A DNA stretch of 64,000 bases, taken from positions 928,972 through 992,971 of the forward strand of contig JAVGVS010000099.1 of NCBI GenBank assembly GCA_032718565.1, in the 5' to 3' direction. The translations under genes and the position numbers were made by a program. Positions within the stretch are counted from its first letter, which is position 1. Each line of letters begins with the position of its first letter. Below the pieces are notes generated by a model that saw nothing but the letters and a program-made list of their open reading frames with translations, was not told the origin of the DNA and ran no database searches. This document shows positions 57,001-64,000 of the stretch, piece after piece. The stretch is from Distichodus sexfasciatus (Eukaryota > Chordata > Actinopteri > Characiformes > Distichodontidae).

Positions 57001-57797
57001 ATTACCATCACAGCACCATTCAATACACAGTATTGATCTGGGTTTTAAATTTGTACTTCTAAAATTTAATTTAAATCTGTTGAACTTGTTTAAACACAAA
57101 TTACACATTCTTGTTGGAAATTGCATATGGATGTGGTTGTGTGCCTTTACAATCCATTGAGAGGTGACTAATGTAGATTTTAGGTGCATAACAAAACACC
57201 TAGTTCATCATATGATTTTTATTGTGATCTTTAGATGACCATGCAATTGATTTTTGATAATGTTAAAAAAGTAATATAACTACTGAAGCCAAAATATTCA
57301 TGAAAATAGAAGATTATTCCGCACCATCTTCAAACTACAGTACCTAGAGACTATCGGAAACTTGATTTTTTTTGACATTTTTGATTAATTTTTCCATGCG
57401 ATAATCTAGGGTATAAGTAAGAATAACATGATTTTTAAATGACACTTGTTTTCTTAATCAGACTCCCTTTCCCCATAATCCTTTACTGTGCATGTTTGCA
57501 GTTTTGCATGCCTGCTCAATCTGGAAGCTGTTATAAGAGGGGAGGTTGAGTGGGATCACTGCGGAGGGCAGGGGGGGATGCTCCGCTCCGATAGCGGAGT
57601 GCGTAAGTGCTATAATGGAGGCGGCGAAACGAGCTGCTGTCCAATCCCATACGTCGAAGGGTCACGTTCCCTCTAAGAGTACTCTCCTGCAAATGAGCAC
57701 AGATCAAAGGCACTAAATAGGCATATTAGGAACAGATGGAATGCCTGAATACACCACACTCACCCACTCGCACATGTATGTGTGTGTGCATCATATA
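54006..57797. other. Mostly unique intronic stretch
   Basis: A GA run at 56029-56054 and many short frames without domains. The block 54300-54500 and the CGTCGTCGTCGTC-rich patch near 54530-54550 are the only notable parts. Confidence 0.4.
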
Positions 57798-58030
57798 TCG
57801 GCGGTGGTGCAGTGGTTAGCGCTGCCGCCTCACAGCGAGAAGGTCTTGGGTTCGATCCCCGGGTCGGTTGTAGGGCTCCTCTGTGTGGAGTTTGCATGCT
57901 CTTCTCGTTTGGCGTGGGTTTCCTCCAGGTGCTTCTCTCCCGACTTGCACCCGTAGTTCCCAGGATAGGCTCCGCTACCCCCGCAGCTCCAGTTGGGATT
58001 AAGTGGTTCAGATAATAAATGAATGAATAT
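57798..58030 (+). mobile_element. V-SINE (DANA-like), near full length
   Basis: The tRNA-derived head has A-box-like GTGGTGCAGTGGTTAGCG and B box GGTTCGATCCC (57849-57859). The conserved central 'ctgtgtggagtttgcatgctctt' and 'gcgtgggtttcctccaggtgct' follow, then the tail 'caggataggctccgctacccccgcagc' and (AATG)n leading into TA repeats. The internal pol III promoter is typical of the family. Confidence 0.93.
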
Positions 58031-58075
58031 ATATATATGTGTGTATATATATATACGCACACACAGTCATGTTTA

Positions 58076-58500
58076 CTGTTTTTGTAAGGTACTCCCATGA
58101 ACAGAAATCCATAAAATCTTCAAAATGTCATGACAAAGCATCAAAAAATCTGTCAAATCTCATTTTCCTGTCAAGAACCTTCACACACATACGCACACTG
58201 TTCTTCTGCTCTCTTTGTGAAGTTTTTTTTTTTCGTCTCAGTTTTACCTGTCATTTAGCCGGCATTCAGGACCTAACACGTACACAAATTTGACCTGCTG
58301 CCTTTTTGAGGAACTGTCAGATTTCTATGTCTCATTTCATAACATTGAGGAGTCAGACTTGCCCACACACACCTTGTGTCAAGTTGCTGTTTTTATGAGG
58401 TACTCCCATAGCAGAAATCTCCAAAAATGTCTGCACAAAAACACAATTCACAAATCTCTGTCTTGCTTTTTTATTTAGGTCAATCAGGACCTAGAATTTA
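58076..58500. repeat. Local direct duplication
   Basis: 'ctgtttttrtraggtactcccat' then 'cagaaatc' and 'aaaatgtc' occur at 58076 and 58387 (spacing 311). Both copies are followed later by 'caggaccta'. Confidence 0.75.
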
Positions 58501-58506
58501 ATTGTA

Positions 58507-58739
58507 ATGAGTGATTAGTTTATCCATCATCGTGAAAACACTACAGCACACAGTGCACCACAATGAAATGTGACCCATCCATGAAGCAACAGTGGGCAGC
58601 TGACATGAGCAGTGCTTGGGGACAGTACCTTGTTCACGAGTACCTCGGTGGTACCTTTACCGGCACAGGCCTTAGACCAGGAACTGACGACCTTCTGACC
58701 ACAGTGTCAACTCCCTTCCTGTTACGCTACCGACTGCCC
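58507..58739 (-). mobile_element. SINE-A, near full length
   Basis: 'gagtgattagtttatccatcatcgtgaaaacactacagcacacagtgcacc' to 'cctgttacgctaccgactgccc'. The B box is poorly kept. The 160-codon frame across it is incidental. Confidence 0.86.
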
Positions 58740-59087
58740 TACCTGCATGCACATGCAAACACATACCATCAGCCTGCTATCTTTCTGAGTTTTTTCCAAA
58801 ACCAAAAATTGGACAAATCTCCAAAATTTGCCTTTCAAAGACACCCAGATATTTCCAGTCTCAAACTTGGCACAAGCCGTTTTTATACGGTGTTGGTAGG
58901 ATTCAAGCACATAAAACATAATACTGTAATTGGGATTATTACATTTTGTTATACACTTTACTTCTATTATTATTACATAGCAGTTTCATGGCTTCCTTGT
59001 ATAGCAGGTCGCCACATAATAGTCAGAACGGGCTTCACCTGTTAAAACCAAGCCGTAATTTAAGTAGAATGCTTGGTAGTTTCTTTT

Positions 59088-59249
59088 AAACGCCCTTGAG
59101 TGACAAGTGAGGGGAAGAGGCACGTTCCCCTGAGAGCAACTTGGGGTCAAGGTTCTTGGTCACAGACCCAGTGGTGGTAGCGCTGGAGGTTGGATTCGAA
59201 CCCACAACCCCTTGGTCCAGAGATGAATATCCTAAGCCACCACCACTCG
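59088..59249 (-). mobile_element. SINE-B copy
   Basis: 'gagagcaacttggggtcaaggttcttggtcacagacccagtggtggtagcgctggaggttgg', reversed B box 'gattcgaacccacaaccccttggtcc', head 'cctaagccaccaccact'. The tail is decayed. Confidence 0.85.
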
Positions 59250-60176
59250 CAGAATCATATAACTAAAAGAGTAAAGAATAAAATTGCGTGCGCTGCCCGA
59301 CGGTACGAAACAGAATCTGCATTTTTGGTTAAAACGTTTTTTTTAAATTCTGCCTTCACACCATCATGAAGATATTCGGTCCGAGTAAGAGGTCAGCACA
59401 CACACTGGCAGCCTCCTGATGGCCTGTGTGTGCAGACCAGCTGAATATTAAGGTGGAATAAGCATGTGTCGAGTGCACTCAGGACGTAGGAGGTTCACAC
59501 AGCACTGTACTCAAGGCCACGTACGTGCACCTGCACAGTAAGCAGCACTAAACCCTGTAGGCTCTCTTCAGAGCTCAGTGAACACTGTTGAAAACGTTTT
59601 CTCATCACAGTACTGCATTAAAGCTGTAGCGTGAGGCACTTGCTATAGAACATATTCATAATCCATGCATGTATTGTTAATACGGTTATCATTTGAAGTC
59701 TCATTAGTGCATGAAAGCATTCGTCAGAGGCTTTTTCAAGAGCTTTGTAGTCTTCAGTCTTGCAAAGCCCGACTTAGATTAATAGCTGCTGTTCAACCGA
59801 GTTACTGCCAGCTGAGTTACACATCTTTCCGTCAAGAGTACAAGTAAACGGTTCATGTGTACACAGACAAGAATACATACATGAGCACAACAGGGTTTTT
59901 TCTTTTCGTTTTTCAAACACTGTTACATTGGTATTGTTCATTTTACAACATGGGTTTACATTAAACATTAAAGACATATCTCAGCTTATCTGTTAACTCA
60001 AATGTAGTGCTTATTAAGGCAATGTAGCAACTCAAGTGAATGCAAAAAAAGAAATAATTAATAAAGGAGTAAAGTACCTGACTAGTAATAAATCAAAACG
60101 TCCAGCTACCTCAAGATTTCATTAAGCCATCAACTCTCAGAGGGCAGGGAGGGATTTAAAGGTTTTTGAAATAAGA
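59250..60176. other. Unique intronic stretch
   Basis: Nothing recognised. Confidence 0.4.
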
Positions 60177-60300
60177 ATGGAACCCCTGGCCGGTGCGGAC
60201 GGCCTCCTCTCACTGACGGTGGACCGGGTGGAGGCCTTGGCCCTGCTGCAGCATGGTGGGACTGATGCTGGTGGTCCAGGGAATCTTGGCAAACTCTCTA
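60177..60300. other. GC-rich, exon-like patch of unknown nature
   Basis: The frame starting at 60177 stays open through GC-rich codons (65 codons to 60374), and other frames are also open. No family is recognised and there are no clear splice sites. It could be a captured gene fragment or chance. Confidence 0.3.
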
Positions 60301-60323
60301 CCTATCTTGAATTTGGTGGGGCT

Positions 60324-60361
60324 GGGGTTAGGGTTAGGTTTAGAGTCAGGGTTAGGGTTGG
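60324..60361. repeat. Short telomere-like (TTAGGG) tract
   Basis: GGGGTTAGGGTTAGG, a 9-base interruption, then GGGTTAGGGTTGG. Confidence 0.8.
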
Positions 60362-60367
60362 TTCAAG

Positions 60368-60525
60368 TTCATGAGCAAGGTACTGTCTTCAAGCACTGCT
60401 CCCTGAGTGCTTCCAAAAAGCTGCCCACTGCTCCTTTACGGATGGGTGAAAGGCAGAGGTCACTTTTCGTTGTGGTGCACTGTGTGCTGTGCTGAGTTCA
60501 CAATGACAAATAATCACTCACTTTA
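60368..60525 (+). mobile_element. SINE-A, 5'-truncated
   Basis: Starts at 'gttcatgagcaaggtactgtcttc' directly after the TTAGGG-like tract. Continues 'aaaaagctgcccactgctcctttacggatggg' and ends 'cacaatgacaaataatcactcac'. Confidence 0.88.
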
Positions 60526-61058
60526 ACTTCACTTTAAGTTCTTGCGTTAGGCAATCATATTCCACAGATTCCTCGCATTTTCAGTGACTCGAAAGTAATG
60601 GGACAAATAAAATATAGTTTTGTTAAAATATTTGGATGAAAATCCTTCGCAGAAAATGATTGACTGAAGTCTGGAAAATAGTTACATCAGTGTCCAAAAA
60701 TGTATGGACATAACTGTTTGTTTTTAAGATCTAATTTTTATACGAGACACATGAACTGTAGCCTATAAGTTTGTTTTTTTTTCTTTTTACCCTTTTGTTG
60801 TTGTAACTTTGATATGGCCTGTTACTGCTGAATTCTCCGCGCCAGGGAATAAATCATTCTAAATAAAACCAGGCGTGTAGGGGACTGAGACCGGCGATCA
60901 ATTTCACTTGAGTTCTTCTTTAACGGCTGATAAGTGAAGGTGAAATGTAGCTGTGCTTTGAAAAGTCAGCCCATTTAAAAACTCTGACTCTGGAAATTTT
61001 GAGAAAGTTTGAATTTGTGATGATATGAATTTTATTTTTGGTGTCTAATTAATCTCTT

Positions 61059-61694
61059 TTAAAGCTCCTACATTACGAAAAAAATCACCTTTTCTGTTGT
61101 TTGGATATCCATTTAGGTCTGCACTGCCTCTACTCACACTGTAAGGTTGATAAAAATGGTCAGTTATGTTAGTATTCATTTACGAATGTCAGAAATGACG
61201 TGTGCCTAGACAAGCCGTTTAGATTTCTCTGCTACTCCTACGTCACATTAGGGTACATTTGAATAACCCCACCCTCATTTCCGGGAAGCTCCGCCCACCA
61301 GGTAGAACTGCTAGCGTTTCCTGATCCGCCATATTTTCTTGCAAGCGCCAGCGTAAGAAACGCAATGAAGAAGTCTACCGGCGGAGTGTTGTGTTGAACG
61401 TGGACGGCTGTGTGGATAGTCTGTTAGCAGCAGCCACGTTGATTATTTTCACGTGAGGTAAACTCCCGCCGTGCTGTCTACGCCCCACTTCCGAGGTGGG
61501 CCGTGGGCAGCAGCGGCTCATTTGCATTTAGGAATACTAATGAGAAACAGCCTGTTCTGAGAGGGACTGAAACAGGGCAGGCGACAGTGCCTAATCTGAG
61601 AGGTATTTTCAGCAAACTACCTCAGAGACATGTTTAGTGGAGCTCGTAGACCTATTTTAACTTGCTGAAAACATATATAATACGGGACCTTTAA
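61059..61694. mobile_element. piggyBac-like non-autonomous element
   Basis: TTAA at 61059-61062 and 61691-61694. Inner ends AGCTCCTACATTA and, reversed, AGGTCCCGTATTA agree at 9 of 13. Interior blocks such as 'gaataaccccaccctcatttccggg' and 'gcggctcatttgcattta' belong to a common fish repeat type. There is no transposase. TTAA flanks are the piggyBac signature but are short, so chance cannot be excluded. Confidence 0.6.
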
Positions 61695-62010
61695 TATGTT
61701 GTATATTTAAGTAATTTGTTTCATTACAGTTTAACCACTTGCCTACATTTAAAAATGTCAAGTGTCGAATGGCAATTGATGAATAAGGTATTACACAAGT
61801 TGCAGTATAATAAGTAGTAAGACCTGCTAAGTATTAGACTCAATTAGATAGACACCCACTGCCATAATTACAGCTGAACCCTAAGCACCGTGTTAATTAA
61901 AGACTCCAGGTTTTCTTCACTCCATCACTACTGCAGAAGTGGCCCAGATGAGCTGTACTAGTTGACCATGCAGCCTTGACCTTTCTATTCATGACATCCC
62001 ATATCCTCAG
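61695..62010. other. Unique intronic stretch
   Basis: Nothing recognised. Confidence 0.4.
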
Positions 62011-62055
62011 TGTGTGTCTGTGTGTCTGTGTGTCTGTGTGTGTGTGTGTGTGTGT
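62011..62055. repeat. (TG)n microsatellite
   Basis: TGTGTCTG-type run becoming pure TG. Confidence 0.93.
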
Positions 62056-62172
62056 TGATAAGGCTTGTGTGTTAAGGGGGTTGGGTTTGGCTGCTGTAGA
62101 TCTGACATCTGGAGAGTGGAAAGGAGTGAGTCAGACAGGAGAAGAGTTCATTAACATGTCACTGACAGTTTC

Positions 62173-62476
62173 TCTCTCTCTCTCTGACTGTATTACTCTC
62201 TATACACGACTGTCTGTATATGTCTCGCCCTCTCTCTATTTCTCTCTAACACTCCCTCACTCTCTCTCTTATTCTTTCTCTCTACATCTGTCTCTTTCTG
62301 TGTTTGTATCACTGTCTCTCTCACTCACTGACTATCTGGCGCTCTCTCTTGCTCACACTCTCTCTCTCTTTTTCATTTTCCCCCTGATTCTTCTTCGTCG
62401 TCTTCTTCTTCCTCTTCTTCTTCTTCATCTCCTCATCTCTGCACCAGGACTGCTTTATAGAGACCTTATAGTGATC

Positions 62477-62551
<75 letters not shown>
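62173..62551. repeat. CT-rich low-complexity tract with (CT)n at 62475-62551
   Basis: Long pyrimidine-rich sequence including a CTT-rich block (62391-62426). The 204-codon frame across it is a low-complexity artefact. Confidence 0.9.
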
Positions 62552-62553
<2 letters not shown>

Positions 62554-64000
62554 CTGTCCCCCCATCTTGTACGAAGCCCTTTTGCTATAGCAGTCTACTA
62601 GTCAACATTTGTGTACAGTGAGACTGGTTTACACATCTGCTAACCCTTAAGTGAGATATCTATATCTGTAAGTCAATTAGCACCACTACTAATCTTTCCT
62701 TTTTGCATTGTCACACTGTTGCAAAATCCCACCACGTTTCTCACTTGCACCCCCAAACGGGATCCTATCCAATCCAATCTGCTGTTTACTGACAGTGGGT
62801 TTGAATGGCTGCCATCTCGTTTACAACCATTATATACACCTGATAACCCTCCACCAACCCCCGTACCTCCGCTTCTTACTGTCTTCACTCACACACACAC
62901 GCAAACACACACACCGGACTTCTTTATATTCAATGTAGGGCCATTAAGAACTGCCCAGACGGATTTAGAAGTGACAGAAGGCTTGATGACACGGAACAGA
63001 GGAGGGAGAAATGATCTCCGCTTCCAGAGGCTTTATCAGACAGCTACTTCTTACGACGAGAGGACAAATTGAGAGCGCTCGCCGCAACCTTGCTGAAGTG
63101 AGTTCACAGCATTTTTAATGTATCCGCCAAGCTTTCAGCAAATGAAATGAACGCTTTGATTAGCACGAGTCTCTGCAGGCACGAGTCTTCTGGGCAGGAC
63201 AGATGTTTTTAAAAGGGAAGTGTGTGAAAGAGAAGAACTTTGCATGCCAAATCCTCAGAATAGCATTGTCACCTGGACCAGACCGATGTCGAGAAGGGCC
63301 GATTTTGGGAAGTTTACCTTTGTGTCTTCTTCTTCTACTTCCCTTTCTTTTTTTTCTTTCTACTTCTTCTTCTTTCTCACAATAGATCATTCTTCACATA
63401 TTGCAGCTCATGGCAGATAACGGCTTGTTTTGAGACACCCAAGTTTTTACTGTGTCATATTTAAAGTGGATGTCATCTTTTTGGAGGGGGGTTATTTGTG
63501 GGAGGGAATCATGGAAGGTAAATATGTTTGGATACAGCGTTTTGTATCATGGTGCTTAAGTTAGATTTCCATTGCCTCATTTAAGGCTGCAGCTCGTGAA
63601 AATACCAGCAGTGTTTTCTCATTATGAAGGAGATGCGCCAGTCCAATACTCCATTCACAACCGTGTTCTTTACCGGCGTAAAAATGTGGAGTCAGATACT
63701 CGGGCGCTTGGAAGTTAGAAAACCATTTTCTCGCTTGTATCCTTGACGACAATATGAAATGCAATATAAACAACGCGGAATAGTGGATAATAGGGCAAAA
63801 CATCAGATTAGTGTCAGTATTGATAGATTGAGCTAAAAATGAATGTCCATTAACTGCATGTTTTGCTAACCCAACAGGATGTTGTTCCACAACGCAAGAA
63901 TGTTCCGCTAGCTCAAAAACAAAGATGAGGGATGCGCCTCCCTTACAAAAATTTTAGGCAAAGTTTAGCAAAGTTGCCGCAAGGTCATATTTTCACATGC
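62552..64000. other. Unique intronic stretch to window end
   Basis: A CA run near 62890-62912 and a CTT-rich patch at 63328-63378. No repeat family or exon is recognised. Confidence 0.45.

Larger units (their letters stand above)
51547..64000 (+). other. efna5: Presumed efna5 intron 2 (5' part)
   Basis: No sequence encoding the next ephrin segment (the conserved stretch around RRSCLKLKV) is visible after the donor. The rest of the window is therefore read as intron 2. Confidence 0.65.

Noticed and set aside
58563..59045. 160-codon frame
   Set aside because: Starts inside a reverse SINE-A and continues into unique intron; no protein features.
60324..60361. Telomere or chromosome end
   Set aside because: Only a few TTAGGG units with an interruption, and sequence continues on both sides.
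61976..62590. 204-codon frame, longest in the window
   Set aside because: Made of TG and CT microsatellites (Leu/Ser/Val runs); no domain.

Overview
This window looks like part of a ray-finned (teleost) fish nuclear genome. It is almost entirely non-coding. The only coding sequence I can support is one 293-bp exon on the + strand (51254-51546). It encodes most of the receptor-binding domain of an ephrin-A, closest to ephrin-A5 (efna5; a teleost a/b paralogue cannot be chosen from one exon). The exon has a polypyrimidine tract and AG acceptor, a GTGAGT donor, and split codons at both ends. The fish assignment rests on the retroposon content: a DANA/V-SINE-type element, and tRNA-derived SINEs ending in the tail known from salmonid HpaI SINEs and the RSg-1 LINE.

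Layout. Positions 1-51253 are read as intron 1, which is very long in known vertebrate EFNA5 genes. Positions 51547-64000 are read as intron 2. I find no exon 1, no exons 3-5, and no other gene, tRNA, rRNA or known ncRNA. Nearly all other open frames are short and cross SINEs, microsatellites or unique intron.

The introns are a layered mosaic of mobile elements. The local name 'SINE-A' covers about 18 copies with a tRNA-like head and a conserved body. 'SINE-B' covers about 16 copies with a tRNA-like head and an HpaI/RSg-1-like tail, mostly on the - strand. There are two V-SINE-like copies and one decayed LINE ORF2 end (34002-34391, -). Several non-autonomous hAT-type elements have TAGG-type ends, two of them with perfect 8-bp target duplications (11745-12265 and 36886-37566). 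One piggyBac-like element is bounded by TTAA (61059-61694). Nesting gives a partial chronology: SINE-A lies inside SINE-B (30405-30795), SINE-B inside hAT (28033-28313), and a V-SINE inside another inverted-repeat element (48514-48933).

The most unusual structures are a roughly 694-bp near-perfect palindrome centred on an AT microsatellite (21378-22071), and two separate minisatellites (38-bp period at 1679-2015, about 44-bp period at 19225-19925). Both minisatellites appear to be amplified from the same B-box segment of SINE-B, in opposite orientations. Other repeats include a third minisatellite (15400-15885), an AT-rich array of internally palindromic units (12690-13420), a SINE-B-derived array ending about 100 bp before the ephrin exon (50745-51150), and many microsatellites. 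A few complex, repeat-free, homeobox-like AT/GC mixed blocks are offered only as candidate conserved non-coding elements.
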